Shown: one piece after another, positions 1 through 9,670 of the stretch
Layout: each line of letters opens with the position of its first letter
Position numbering within the stretch: position 1 is the first letter of the stretch
DNA from: an uncultured Roseburia sp.
GTDB lineage: Bacteria > Bacillota > Clostridia > Lachnospirales > Lachnospiraceae
Reading direction: 5' to 3'
Length of the DNA stretch: 64,000 nt
NCBI GenBank assembly: GCA_947649645.1
Contig: CANSSP010000016.1
Span: forward strand, 1-64,000
The notes under the pieces: generated by a model
The model's input: the letters and a program-made list of their open reading frames with translations, nothing else
Told to the model about the DNA's origin: nothing
The model's database searches: none
Position numbers and translations under genes: made by a program

Positions 1-3000
1 CGCTGCAATGGAATATAGTACACAGAACTATACCCAAAAGAACTTCCTGTATTAGCAAAAGAATAGTGGTCTTCTCTTTCCCTAAAGAATTTATCAAGAT
101 GCTCCACTGGAATGCCGTTCCAGTCATTTACACCATCCCATGTCTTGTTCGCTGTCCTACAATAGATTACCAAATTCTCATGTGCCCCTTCAAAAGCATC
201 TGCTTCTCTGGTTTCTGGGCAATCACCATAGAAATATACTTTTTGCAGCCCAGCGCAGCTCTTAAAACATGATGCTGGAATGTTCTGAATGCTTGCTGGG
301 ATATTAATTGTCCGAAGCGTGCTACATCCCGTAAAGCATCCCTCACCTAATGTCTCTGTGGATTCTGGCAGCATCATTGTCTCCAGCGCACTACAAGAGG
401 CAAATGCCGCTTTCCCCAAAGACTTCAGGCCTTCACCCAGAAGAATCTCCGTCATTCCACTACATCCGCCGAATGCCCCTTCGCCAATCTCCCTGACACC
501 TCTGGCATCCATATCGTCCTTAATCGCTACGTCGTTCTTAAATGCTTCTTTCTCGATCTTATTGACATTTGAGACATCTACAATCGCTAAGCTTGGGCAA
601 TCCGCAAAAGCTGACTCTCCAATCTCAGTCAGACTGCTTTCTGTCAACACCCGGTAAAGCTGACTGGCACCTTTAAATGTATTCTTTCCAATCCTTGTTG
701 CACCGCCAGTTTCTACCAATTTCACATCCTGCATATAATCCTTCGGCTCTCCAATGCTTTCAAGCCATGCATCTGCGTTTTTATCAGTCCAGGTAAACAA
801 ATTCCCTTCCTCAAAATCTGGAACTTCTCCCTCACCAATAAATTTAACCTCTCCGATATCATCGCGATACACCCATTTTAATCCACTCTTGAATTCACCT
901 TTTGACTCATCCGTCTTATTTGGATCCCATCGCTCGTTATCAAGTTCATACAGTTCGGCCCATTTATGACGTACTTTGTCTGTATCGGTCTTATCAACAC
1001 CATCCCATCCGTTTTCCCATCCAGTAGAATCCTTAAGGACAAAGAGAACCAACCCCTTGTTATTATAAGAAGTATTGCTTCCAACTTTATTTCCTGTAAT
1101 AGCGTTATTTCTGTATAAATATGTTGTAATCATCGCTCCATTCTCCCAGTTAGAGGAAGAAGATGATGATGTCTGTGCCTTAGGTGCATTACCATAAAAG
1201 AATATCTTGCTAATACTGGTGTTATAATAAACAGCATAATTCTCCACTGTCTTCACCGTCTTAGGAAATCTTAATTCTTCCAGATGACTACAATAGGTAA
1301 ATGCCTTACTGCCGATTGTTTCCACACCCTCAGGGACAGAAAACTTATCATCTGGCTGACCTGCAGCATAGTAGATAATCTTTGTCTTTGCCTTATTGTA
1401 TAATACATTCTTTTCTGTTACCATATTGGGATTGTTCTCAGACATGGTAATCTTTGAAAGTTTTGGACATCCTTCAAAAACATCCCCAGAAATCTCGCGG
1501 ATAATCGAACCAAAATCAACACTCTCCAGAGAATCACAGCCACGAAGTGCGGAATTCCCAACACTCTCAATACTGTTTGGAAAAACAATTTTTTTCAGAG
1601 AGGTACAGCCAAGGAATGCCTCTCGCCCAATAGTATGTAACTTATCTGGCAATGTGATTTCACTAATTGCAATACAATTTTGGAAAGCACTATTTCCTAA
1701 GACCTCAAGATCACCACCAAAACGCACGTCTTTCAATCTGCTACAACCAGAAAATGCATTATTTTCAACAGTTGTCAGCTTTCCTCCCACGCCATCAATT
1801 GAAGTCAGAGCAGCTGCACCAGAAAATGCATATCCTTTAATTGTCAACAAAGAGCCTGGGAAACTCACGCTAGCAAGCGAAGTTGCACCAGAAAACGCAT
1901 ATTCTTCTATTGTCTCCAGTCCCTCTTGAAATTCCACACTCCCTAAAGATTTCGCATTATAAAATGCACGCTGACTAACAGAGGCAAGACTCTTTGGCAA
2001 TTTCACTGTTGTCAAAGCAGAAGAAGCAAAAGCATATGTCCCCATGGATTCAAGACCCTCTGGCAGATACACTGTCGATATATTAGTCTTATAAAAAGCG
2101 TTATTTCCGATGACCTTTACCGTGTCTGGTACTACAGCTGCCTTCCCCGCATTGCATGGATAACTAATCACTTTCTTTGGTGCATCTTTTGTTACCAGCA
2201 TCTTATTTTCTACAGTATAAGTTGTATTTCCCTGCTCTACCTCAATCTCAGCAAGCTTACCGCCTACAAATGGATTTACACCAATTGTATCAACAGAAGA
2301 TAGTATGACAAATTTTTCAAGAGCAGTCTCACTAAAAGCATCCGCTCCTATTTTTGTAAGAGAAGTTGTCTTCCACTCAAGACCTGCCATCTGATTACAG
2401 TTATAAAACGCATTTTCCTCAATGCTTGTTACTCCTGTACCTATAACAACTCCTGTAATTTTGGAACAACTATAAAATGCATTACTTCCAATCTTTGTCA
2501 CATTATCAGGTATTGTCAACATCCCACTCGCATCACATGAACTAAAGGCTGAATTTCCAATCTCATTAATATAATCAGGTATTGTAATACTTGTCAACCC
2601 TGAACAATTTGCAAAAGCTCCATCGCTAATCCTTGTCACTTGATTTGACCAAACAACATCTTTCAAGCTATTGCAGCTAGAAAATACATTTGATCCAATC
2701 GAAGTTACATTGTCCAATCCTGTAATTCCCGTAGCACTGCTGCACCAATTAAACGCATACGCCCCAAGTGTACGCACCTGGCCAGGTATTTCAATGGTTT
2801 TTATCTTTTCACATTGCTGAAATGCCCCTGGGCTAATTGATGTGCTCCCACTTGGCCATATAACCTGCGTCAACCCTGTTGCAGCAAACACATAACTCCC
2901 CATAGTAGCATCCGCTTTAAGGGAAATCGTGCTTAAAGCCGAACAATGATTAAATGCATAGTTTCCAAAATTTCCTACAGAATTGCTACCAGAAACATCC

Positions 3001-3512
3001 TCAAGACTCTTACACTCAGAAAATGCATAACTACCAACCTTATTCACCCCTGATAGAGAAATTCCAACCAGCGAAGAACAATTTCTAAAAGTATAATTAC
3101 CAACCTCTGTCACTCCTGACATGGAAACAGATGCCAAATCTTCAAAAGAATAGAATGCATATACTCCAAGCTTTGCCACCCCCGTTATGTTTACCTCAGT
3201 AACCACATTGGCATACCTTCCCCATGGAGCAGTCGGCCCACTATAGGGCTTTCCATTCTCATCATAATAAGGGTTGTTGTAGTCAGTACGCGCTCCATAA
3301 TCAGGCATTATGCTAGCCCCCTGACCAGTCAATGTCAAAGTTGTTCCAGTAATGCTCCAACTAATATCTCCATCTTCACCGCTTTTCGGTTCTGCCGCTT
3401 GGCTAACACTAAAAATGTCTAACACCCCTGCCAGACTTCCCGCTGGCAGCGGCATCATTTGTAACACAAGCGTCACCACCAATAAAATGGCAACTTTTTT
3501 TCTTTGTTTCAT
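1..3512 (-). CDS. BspA-family leucine-rich-repeat surface protein (3' end beyond window)
   Basis: An open frame of 1,170 codons starts at an ATG whose complement is at 3510-3512 and is still open at base 1, so the C-terminus is missing. A GAGAGG ribosome site lies about 9 nt upstream. Residues 1-40 form a signal peptide (Lys/Arg-rich start, hydrophobic core, Ala-rich cleavage region). Most of the rest is tandem repeats of about 23 residues with the BspA (LRR_5) pattern IGxxAFxxCxxLxxVxxP. A non-repeat, Trp- and Asp-rich insertion near residues 805-905 interrupts the array, and repeats then resume. BspA-like proteins are secreted or wall-attached and often mediate adhesion. The anchor and exact function cannot be seen here. 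The gene looks more AT-rich than its neighbours, which may indicate transfer. Confidence 0.9.
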   Translation of the reverse strand, partial: MKQRKKVAILLVVTLVLQMMPLPAGSLAGVLDIFSVSQAAEPKSGEDGDISWSITGTTLTLTGQGASIMPDYGARTDYNNPYYDENGKPYSGPTAPWGRYANVVTEVNITGVAKLGVYAFYSFEDLASVSMSGVTEVGNYTFRNCSSLVGISLSGVNKVGSYAFSECKSLEDVSGSNSVGNFGNYAFNHCSALSTISLKADATMGSYVFAATGLTQVIWPSGSTSISPGAFQQCEKIKTIEIPGQVRTLGAYAFNWCSSATGITGLDNVTSIGSNVFSSCNSLKDVVWSNQVTRISDGAFANCSGLTSITIPDYINEIGNSAFSSCDASGMLTIPDNVTKIGSNAFYSCSKITGVVIGTGVTSIEENAFYNCNQMAGLEWKTTSLTKIGADAFSETALEKFVILSSVDTIGVNPFVGGKLAEIEVEQGNTTYTVENKMLVTKDAPKKVISYPCNAGKAAVVPDTVKVIGNNAFYKTNISTVYLPEGLESMGTYAFASSALTTVKLPKSLASVSQRAFYNAKSLGSVEFQEGLETIEEYAFSGATSLASVSFPGSLLTIKGYAFSGAAALTSIDGVGGKLTTVENNAFSGCSRLKDVRFGGDLEVLGNSAFQNCIAISEITLPDKLHTIGREAFLGCTSLKKIVFPNSIESVGNSALRGCDSLESVDFGSIIREISGDVFEGCPKLSKITMSENNPNMVTEKNVLYNKAKTKIIYYAAGQPDDKFSVPEGVETIGSKAFTYCSHLEELRFPKTVKTVENYAVYYNTSISKIFFYGNAPKAQTSSSSSSNWENGAMITTYLYRNNAITGNKVGSNTSYNNKGLVLFVLKDSTGWENGWDGVDKTDTDKVRHKWAELYELDNERWDPNKTDESKGEFKSGLKWVYRDDIGEVKFIGEGEVPDFEEGNLFTWTDKNADAWLESIGEPKDYMQDVKLVETGGATRIGKNTFKGASQLYRVLTESSLTEIGESAFADCPSLAIVDVSNVNKIEKEAFKNDVAIKDDMDARGVREIGEGAFGGCSGMTEILLGEGLKSLGKAAFASCSALETMMLPESTETLGEGCFTGCSTLRTINIPASIQNIPASCFKSCAGLQKVYFYGDCPETREADAFEGAHENLVIYCRTANKTWDGVNDWNGIPVEHLDKFFREREDHYSFANTGSSFGYSSVYYIPLQ

Positions 3513-3723
3513 AAACTTCGCCTCTCTTTCTTTCATTATAGTTGATTTTGATTACAATATATTCCAAGGCGCAAAAAAAACGCCATTGCCCACAAAAGGA
3601 AATGTAATTTCACCAGTCATAAAATAAAAAATAAGAAACCTAATTATTTTTCGTCATTATTCTATTATTCCTTAAATTTTTCCGCCCAAATTTTGTATAT
3701 GTTCTATATACTCAGTTATTAAT

Positions 3724-3752
3724 ATTATACTACTAACTTTTTCCATTGTCAA
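3724..3752 (-). promoter_or_regulatory. Consensus promoter for the BspA-like gene
   Basis: On the minus strand, TTGACA (3747-3752) is followed after 17 nt by TATAAT (3724-3729), a perfect match to the vegetative consensus. Transcription from here would give a leader of about 205 nt before the ATG at 3512. The leader is AT-rich and contains a small GGCG/CGCC hairpin near 3568-3584. No riboswitch is recognised. The rest of the 3513-3950 interval holds no gene that I can see. Confidence 0.65.
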
Positions 3753-3950
3753 ATTTTTGCCACTTTTTTGCCATTATTTTTATCCCATAAACTGAGTTTT
3801 TGTTCACCTTGTTACTATTAACAGCAATATGTTTAACACTGAACGTATGCCTAAAAAAGGGCATCGACTTTGCTTGTGCTCTAGCAAAAATGCTTTCGTG
3901 TTTTTTTGATGGTACTCTACTATGTTTCGAACAATTTCCTATAAAATGAC

Positions 3951-3996
3951 AAAAAAATCGGAAATCTTATAAAAAAATATTAAAGACTTCCGATTT
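3951..3996 (-). terminator. Intrinsic terminator of the tRNA pair
   Basis: Two 14-nt arms (3983-3996 and 3955-3968) pair with one G-U wobble. The hairpin is followed on the minus strand by seven T residues, just downstream of tRNA-Leu. Confidence 0.8.
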
Positions 3997-4005
3997 CCTC
4001 TATAA

Positions 4006-4091
4006 TGCCGCAGACCGGAATCGAACCGGTACGGGTATCACTACCCACAGGATTTTAAGTCCTGGGCGTCTGCCAGTTCCGCCACTGCGGC
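4006..4091 (-). tRNA. tRNA-Leu (anticodon UAA)
   Basis: An 86-nt cloverleaf. The acceptor arms GCCGCAG and CTGCGGC pair, followed by discriminator A. The anticodon loop is CTTAAAA, giving UAA. There is a long variable arm (GGGTAGTGATACCC), typical of class II leucine tRNAs, and a T-loop GGTTCGATTCC. The CCA end is not encoded. Confidence 0.95.
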
Positions 4092-4134
4092 ATAAATATT
4101 CTTCAATAATAGCAACCACTTTAATATTATTGAA

Positions 4135-4207
4135 TGGGACCTACAGGGCTCGAACCTGTGACCCTCTGCTTGTAAGGCAGATGCTCTCCCAGCTGAGCTA
4201 AGATCCC
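4135..4207 (-). tRNA. tRNA-Val (anticodon UAC)
   Basis: A 73-nt cloverleaf with acceptor GGGATCT pairing AGGTCCC (one wobble), D-arm AGCTCAGCTGGGAGAGC, anticodon loop CTTACAA (UAC) and T-arm ACAGGTTCGAGCCCTGT. The discriminator is A and CCA is not encoded. It is the first gene of a two-tRNA transcript with tRNA-Leu, 43 nt upstream of it. Confidence 0.95.
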
Positions 4208-4241
4208 ATGTCCATCGGTTACTACCGCAACCGACTTGTTC

Positions 4242-4270
4242 AGTATACTATCCAATCCATAAAATGTCAA
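4242..4270 (-). promoter_or_regulatory. Promoter of the tRNA-Val/tRNA-Leu unit
   Basis: TTGACA (4265-4270), a 17-nt spacer, then TATACT (4242-4247) on the minus strand, about 35 nt before tRNA-Val. A short hairpin (TCGGTT/AACCGA) follows in the leader. Confidence 0.75.
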
Positions 4271-4298
4271 CACTTTTTTTAAATTTTTTCGACTTTTT

Positions 4299-6776
4299 TT
4301 ACTCTCCCATCAGGCGCTCCACAAGCCGGACACAATCGGCCGCATCTCCGGAATATCCGTCCGCACCGATTTCTTCCGCAAAGCTTTGTGTGATCGCGGC
4401 CCCCCCGATGATCACCCTGCTCGTGCAGCCTTTTTCTTTCACCAGCTCCACCACCTCTTTCATGCGCATCATCGTGGTTGTCATCAGCGCAGACAGACCG
4501 ATGACACTGGCTTTCTCCTTTATCGCGGTATCTACGATCTGCTGAGCCGGAACATCTTTTCCAAGGTCGATCACCCGATATCCATAATTTCTGAGCATAA
4601 GAACCACCAGATTCTTACCGATATCGTGAATATCTCCCTCTACGGTCGCCATCACAACTGTCGCCTTTTCCTCCCTGCCGTCGCGTTCCAGCATCGGCTC
4701 AAGATACTCAATCGCCGTCTTCATCGCGTTTGCAGAGGCGATAAGCTGCGGCAGAAAATATTTCTGTCTGTCAAACAGCACGCCAACCTCGTTAATCGCC
4801 GGAATCAGCTGGCTGTCGATCACCGCATCGGGGCGCATTCCTTCCGCCAGAAGCTTTTCCACCTCCGCAAGGATCGTTCCCTTCTCTCCCTTTACAACCG
4901 CGGTATACACAGCCGTTTTCTCCGCCACAGAAACATCTTCCTCTTTCGCAGACGCCTTCTCCGATGCCGTTTTTTCCGTTTTTGCAGGAATTGCCCGTAT
5001 CTCTGGCACAGGTACTGCCCCCGAAGCATATTTTTCGTGCAGAAAATTCATACGTTCAATATATCTGAGATCGGACGCTTCTTTATTGAGAAGCATATCG
5101 GCAGCAAACGCGGCGCTCATCAGAAGCTCCTGCGACGGATTTGCGATCGCCATCGTCAGACCGTTTGCAATCGCCATTGTTAAAAAAGCGGTATTTACAT
5201 AAGAACGCTCCGGCAGCCCGAACGAAATATTGGAGAGCCCGCAGACGGTCGGCAGGCCCAGTTCTTCCCTGCAGTACGAAAATGTCTCAAAACAGTCGAG
5301 CGCCGCCTTTGGATTCGCCCCGACAGTTGCCACCAGGCCGTCCACCACCATATCCTCCCGCTCCAGGCCCGCCGCAAGCGCCGCCTCCATAACGGCACGG
5401 ATAATCTCATGCTTCTCCGTGCAATTCTGCGGCAGCCCTGCATCCGAAAGCGGAAGCAGGATAAACATCGCTCCATACTTTCTGGCAATCGGAAGAAGTT
5501 TTTCCATTTTTTCTTTTTCCATGGAAATCGAATTGATCAGCGCCCGTCCCGGGTATATGCGGAGTGCCGCTTCAATGATATCCACATGACTCGAATCGAT
5601 GCACAGCGGACAATCCACCGTCGATGTTGTCTCATAGACCGCAGCCAGCAGCATTTCCTTTTCATCGATCCCGTTCATCCCCATATTAATGTCGAGAATA
5701 TCTGCACCGTTTTCTTCCTGCTCCAACGCCATGGAACGTACCAGATTTAAGCTGCCTTCCCTGAGCTGTGCCTGGAGTTTTTTCTTTCCGGTAGGATTGA
5801 TGCGTTCGCCGATTACCATAAAAGGACCGTCCGGACGAATTTCCACGGCCCGGCGCTCCGACGTAAGCATCCTCCGCTTCTGCCGGAGGGGCCTGCGTGT
5901 CTTCTTTCCCTCCACCGCGCGGCTCAGCGCCGCGATATGCCCGGGCGTCGTCCCGCAACAGCCGCCGATCAGAGAAGCCCCTGCATCTGCCAGTGCAGCC
6001 CCCAGTAACGCAAACGCTTCGGGCTCTGTGCGGTAAACCGTCACACCGTCACACAGTTCGGGCATGCCCGCATTCGGCTTTGCCAGAAGCGGAACCGTGG
6101 CATATTCTGCCATCTTTGCCACCAGCGGCAGCATCGCCTCCGGGCCAGTCGAACAGTTCAGACCCACAGCATCCGCCCCCAGGCTCTGAAGAGTCACAAC
6201 CGCCGTCACCGGATCCGTTCCGTAGAGCGTCCTCCCATCCTCATTGTACGTCAGTGAAACCATGATCGGAAGGTCGCAGACTTCCCGGATGGCAAGCACA
6301 GCCGCACGGCATTCCTGAAGGCTCATCATCGTCTCCACCACAAACAGATCCACACCGGCCGCTGCCAGAATACCGGCCTGTTCACGGTAGACATCGACCA
6401 GTTCCTCAAACATCATCTCTCCGACCGGATAGATCTGGCGTCCCGTCATCGTCAGATCACCGGCCACAAGTGCTCTCCCTCCCGCCGCTTCTTTTGAAAG
6501 CGCCACAAGCTCCCTGTTCATGCGGACAATCTGCCCGGCAAGACCATATTCCTCAAGCTTGATCCGGTTGGCCGTAAATGTGGGTGCGTATAAAATATCC
6601 GTTCCGGCCTGCACATACCGCCTCTGCAGATCTATAAGGACTTCCGGATGCTCTGTGATCCACTGCTCCGGGCACACTCCCACCGGCATTCCCGCATTCT
6701 GCAGATTGGATCCCGTCGCCCCGTCCAGAATCACCGGTCTGTTTTTTACAAGTTCTCGAAATGTATCTCTGGTCAT
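4299..6776 (-). CDS. metH: Cobalamin-dependent methionine synthase (three-domain form)
   Basis: 825 residues. It transfers a methyl group from methyltetrahydrofolate to homocysteine via cobalamin. Residues 1-290 are the homocysteine methyltransferase barrel with zinc ligands in GLNCSTG and GGCCGTTPGH. Residues about 310-570 are the pterin-binding barrel. A charged Ala/Lys/Glu linker is followed by the B12 cap and Rossmann domains from about 620, with the cobalt-ligand motif DIHDIG at 715-720. The C-terminal SAM-binding reactivation domain of E. coli MetH (about 1,200 residues) is absent, as in many Clostridia, so a separate reactivase would be needed. The ATG at 6776 was chosen for its GAGAGG ribosome site; an upstream in-frame extension lacks one. 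No B12 or SAM riboswitch is visible upstream. Confidence 0.95.
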   Translation of the reverse strand: MTRDTFRELVKNRPVILDGATGSNLQNAGMPVGVCPEQWITEHPEVLIDLQRRYVQAGTDILYAPTFTANRIKLEEYGLAGQIVRMNRELVALSKEAAGGRALVAGDLTMTGRQIYPVGEMMFEELVDVYREQAGILAAAGVDLFVVETMMSLQECRAAVLAIREVCDLPIMVSLTYNEDGRTLYGTDPVTAVVTLQSLGADAVGLNCSTGPEAMLPLVAKMAEYATVPLLAKPNAGMPELCDGVTVYRTEPEAFALLGAALADAGASLIGGCCGTTPGHIAALSRAVEGKKTRRPLRQKRRMLTSERRAVEIRPDGPFMVIGERINPTGKKKLQAQLREGSLNLVRSMALEQEENGADILDINMGMNGIDEKEMLLAAVYETTSTVDCPLCIDSSHVDIIEAALRIYPGRALINSISMEKEKMEKLLPIARKYGAMFILLPLSDAGLPQNCTEKHEIIRAVMEAALAAGLEREDMVVDGLVATVGANPKAALDCFETFSYCREELGLPTVCGLSNISFGLPERSYVNTAFLTMAIANGLTMAIANPSQELLMSAAFAADMLLNKEASDLRYIERMNFLHEKYASGAVPVPEIRAIPAKTEKTASEKASAKEEDVSVAEKTAVYTAVVKGEKGTILAEVEKLLAEGMRPDAVIDSQLIPAINEVGVLFDRQKYFLPQLIASANAMKTAIEYLEPMLERDGREEKATVVMATVEGDIHDIGKNLVVLMLRNYGYRVIDLGKDVPAQQIVDTAIKEKASVIGLSALMTTTMMRMKEVVELVKEKGCTSRVIIGGAAITQSFAEEIGADGYSGDAADCVRLVERLMGE

Positions 6777-6828
6777 GTGTTTTCCTCTCTGTCTGTATTC
6801 TCTTTTATCTTTTCCGCGCAATGCAATT

Positions 6829-6857
6829 ATTATGCCATTTCCACGCGCGCTGTGCAA
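6829..6857 (-). promoter_or_regulatory. Probable metH promoter
   Basis: TTGCAC (6852-6857), 17 nt, CATAAT (6829-6834) on the minus strand, about 50 nt before the metH ATG, in the space divergent from dacA. Confidence 0.5.
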
Positions 6858-6947
6858 GCGTTTTATCACACACCTTTCAGTCATAAAGTACATGCATCTC
6901 TCTTACACTTTAATAAATCATCTGATCATGTAACGCAGGAGGACCCC

Positions 6948-8147
6948 TTGAAATTTCTGATCTCTCTTTTTCTGAGCATGAACCTGGCAATCTCCTCATT
7001 TTTTTCCGCCTCTGCAGTCTCTGCCGCAGAGCACGCCATCCGCGCGGAGGAAAATACCACAGATGCCGCTTTAAATGTCTCTGCCCCAAGCGTTCTATTA
7101 ATGGAAGCTTCCACCGGAGCCGTTATCTACGAAAAAAATTCCCATGAGGTGCTGCACCCTGCCAGCATCACAAAAATCATGACGCTGATCCTGATTTTCG
7201 ATGCTCTCGCTTCCGGGCAGATCGCGCTCACCGACACAGTAACGGTATCGGAATACGCCGCCAGTATGGGAGGCTCTCAGGTATTTCTGGAACCGGGCGA
7301 AATTCAGACCGTCGAGACAATGATAAAATGCATCAGTGTCGCGAGTGCCAATGACGCCTGTGTCGCCATGGCAGAACAGATTGCCGGCTCAGAAACCGAA
7401 TTTGTCCGCATGATGAACGAGCGTGCAAAGGGACTTGGTATGAACGAAACATCTTTCGTCAACTGTTGCGGTCTTGACACAGACGGCCATATGACAAGCG
7501 CCTACGATGTTGCACTGATGTCACGGGAACTGATCACAAAGTACCCCGACATCCATAAATACTGTACAATCTGGATGGAAAATATCACACACACCACCGC
7601 AAAAGGAACCAGCGAATTTGGACTGACCAACACCAATAAACTCATCCGGCAATACGAGTATGCCACTGGTCTGAAGACCGGCTCGACAAGCCTTGCCAGA
7701 TATTGTGTCTCCGCTACGGCCAAAAAAGATGACATGGAACTGATCGCCGTCGTTATGGCGGCGCCAGACTACAAAGTACGCTTTTCCGACGCTACGACGC
7801 TCTTAAATTATGGATTTGGAAAATGCCGGGTTTTTTCCGACCAGAATGCCGATAAACTGGCCTCTCTTCCAATAAACAAAGGGATTAAAGAAGATGTCGG
7901 TTTAGCCTACGCCGGTCCCTTTCAGTATATATCCACAGACGGATCAGACCTCAGCGGTATCAGCAAGTCCATTGATCTGCCGGAGGCAGCAGAAGCTCCT
8001 GTCAGAAGAGGCGAAATTGCCGGCCGTGCAGTCTATTCCCTGAACGGACGCGAAATCGGCAGTATCGATATCGTCTACACAGACTCTGTAAAAAAAGCCG
8101 CTTACAGGGATTATTTTCTAAAAACACTCCACCTGTTTCTGACCTAA
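6948..8147 (+). CDS. dacA: D-alanyl-D-alanine carboxypeptidase (penicillin-binding protein, S11 family)
   Basis: 399 residues, secreted. It trims the terminal D-Ala of peptidoglycan stem peptides. The three active-site motifs are present: SITK (SxxK), SAN (SxN) and KTG. A C-terminal beta domain follows and ends in a basic, aromatic segment that could lie on the membrane. I chose the TTG at 6948 because an AGGAGG site lies 5-7 nt upstream and this start gives MKFL and a hydrophobic signal peptide ending near SAVSAAE. A longer upstream frame exists but has no ribosome site. The gene stands alone, divergent from metH. It could be called DacB or DacF by other schemes. Confidence 0.93.
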   Translation: MKFLISLFLSMNLAISSFFSASAVSAAEHAIRAEENTTDAALNVSAPSVLLMEASTGAVIYEKNSHEVLHPASITKIMTLILIFDALASGQIALTDTVTVSEYAASMGGSQVFLEPGEIQTVETMIKCISVASANDACVAMAEQIAGSETEFVRMMNERAKGLGMNETSFVNCCGLDTDGHMTSAYDVALMSRELITKYPDIHKYCTIWMENITHTTAKGTSEFGLTNTNKLIRQYEYATGLKTGSTSLARYCVSATAKKDDMELIAVVMAAPDYKVRFSDATTLLNYGFGKCRVFSDQNADKLASLPINKGIKEDVGLAYAGPFQYISTDGSDLSGISKSIDLPEAAEAPVRRGEIAGRAVYSLNGREIGSIDIVYTDSVKKAAYRDYFLKTLHLFLT

Positions 8148-8183
8148 TTCACATAAAGAGAACCGGGTAACCTCATTTTCGTG

Positions 8184-8222
8184 CAGGCAGGGCCGCAGCT
8201 TTTCTATTTCCGGCCCTGCCTG
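8184..8222 (+). terminator. Strong hairpin downstream of dacA
   Basis: Perfect 12-bp stem (8184-8195 with 8211-8222), G+C-rich, 15-nt loop, 36 nt after the dacA stop. There is no T tract, so termination is inferred. Confidence 0.5.
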
Positions 8223-8289
8223 TGTCTGTCCGGAAACACAAGAATACAAAATGCCTTAAAAAGAATATCCCTGTCAATTTCACAAAGAA

Positions 8290-8318
8290 TTGACATTTCC
8301 ATAAAAAAGGAGTAGGAT
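8290..8318 (+). promoter_or_regulatory. Promoter of the antiporter gene
   Basis: TTGACA (8290-8295), 17-nt spacer, TAGGAT (8313-8318), 33 nt before the ATG at 8352. Confidence 0.6.
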
Positions 8319-8351
8319 TGACGCGGTATAAAAATAAGAGGAGATATTGTT

Positions 8352-9629
8352 ATGACAGGTTACAAATTTTTACTTGATCTCGCAATCATTTTATTATGCA
8401 CAAAATTACTGGGAATCGCAACAAACAAAGTACAGATGCCACAGGTTGTCGGTTCTCTCGCCGCAGGCCTTTTGCTTGGCCCGGCAATGCTTGGGATTAT
8501 TACAGAGACGGATTTTCTACAGACAGTAGCCGAATTAGGCGTCATTGTTCTGATGTTCGGCGCCGGCCTGGAAACCGATATCAAAGAACTGAAAAAAAGC
8601 GGAAAAGCCTCTTTTGTGATCGCGCTTTGTGGTGTCGTTGTCCCGATCATCGGCGGCTTTGCCGTGTCGTATTTCTTTAACCGCCCTGGCGTCATTGACT
8701 CAGACGCATCCTGCACACTGTTTCTGCAGAATATTTTCATCGGTGTGATTCTGACCGCAACCTCCGTCAGCATCACCGTAGAAACCTTAAAAGAACTTGG
8801 CAAACTGAAATCACGGACGGGTAATGCCATCTTAGGCGCCGCCATTATCGACGATATCCTGGGCATTGTCGCTTTAACCGTAATCACCAGCCTCGCGGAT
8901 CCCTCCGTGCAGATCCATCTTGTGCTGCTGAAAATTGCCGGCTTTTTTCTCTTTTCCATTGTCCTTGGGTACCTGTTTTACCGGATGTACAAATACTGGA
9001 TGACTCATTCGGATAAAATGCGCCACAGACACGTTATCATCGGCTTTGCGTTCTGCCTGCTCATGGCATACGTGGCAGAATCATGGTTTGGAGTTGCAGA
9101 TATAACCGGTGCCTATATCGCCGGGCTGATTATATCAAACATCAACCGTTCCACCTATCTGCAGGAAAAATTTGATGTGCTATCGTATCTGCTTTTATCG
9201 CCTGTTTTTTTCGCGAATATCGGACTGGCTGTAGAGCTTCCGAAAATGACGCCCACAATCGCCCTGTTTACCATACTTCTTATTCTCGCCGCAATACTGA
9301 CAAAAGTTCTGGGCTGCGGTCTGGGCGCCAGAATGTGCGGGTACAATCCCAGCCAGTGCAGACGAATCGGTATCGGAATGGTATCAAGAGGTGAGGTTGC
9401 ACTGATTGTGGCAAGCAAAGGGGCAGCCATCGGCCTTCTGGGCAGTTCATTTATGGGTCCCATTGTCATTATGGTCGTCACTACAACCGTGCTGACCCCG
9501 ATTTTACTCAAACTCGTGTATAAAAACGGTCCTGTCAGCAATGTCCGTGAAGAGGAAAACATTACAGCTTATCATGAAAAACTGACAGATCTTCGCCGGA
9601 GTATAAGCAAAGGAAAAATATCACAGTGA
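8352..9629 (+). CDS. Cation:proton antiporter, CPA2 (KefB/NapA-like) family
   Basis: 425 residues, inner-membrane, with about 12-13 hydrophobic segments filling residues 1-390 and a short charged cytoplasmic tail. The N-terminal pattern (LLLGPAMLGII, then a GLETDIKEL turn) and the central AAIIDDILGI with paired Asp are typical of Na_H_Exchanger members that swap Na+ or K+ for protons. It lacks the TrkA-N and TrkA-C nucleotide-binding domains of full KefB/KefC. A ribosome site AGAGGAG precedes the ATG. It is a single-gene unit between its own promoter and a long inverted repeat. The ion cannot be told from sequence. Confidence 0.9.
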   Translation: MTGYKFLLDLAIILLCTKLLGIATNKVQMPQVVGSLAAGLLLGPAMLGIITETDFLQTVAELGVIVLMFGAGLETDIKELKKSGKASFVIALCGVVVPIIGGFAVSYFFNRPGVIDSDASCTLFLQNIFIGVILTATSVSITVETLKELGKLKSRTGNAILGAAIIDDILGIVALTVITSLADPSVQIHLVLLKIAGFFLFSIVLGYLFYRMYKYWMTHSDKMRHRHVIIGFAFCLLMAYVAESWFGVADITGAYIAGLIISNINRSTYLQEKFDVLSYLLLSPVFFANIGLAVELPKMTPTIALFTILLILAAILTKVLGCGLGARMCGYNPSQCRRIGIGMVSRGEVALIVASKGAAIGLLGSSFMGPIVIMVVTTTVLTPILLKLVYKNGPVSNVREEENITAYHEKLTDLRRSISKGKISQ

Positions 9630-9670
9630 TCTCCATATCGACGTAAAGGAAGCAGCCTGCCCTGCGGGCC

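Noticed and set aside
6777-6893. N-terminal extension of metH
   Set aside because: The extra 39 codons lack a ribosome site, overlap the metH promoter, and the homologous protein begins at MTRDTF.
4208-6947. B12 or SAM riboswitch for metH
   Set aside because: The 171-nt space upstream of metH is too short for the B12 element and shows no B12-box or SAM-type core.
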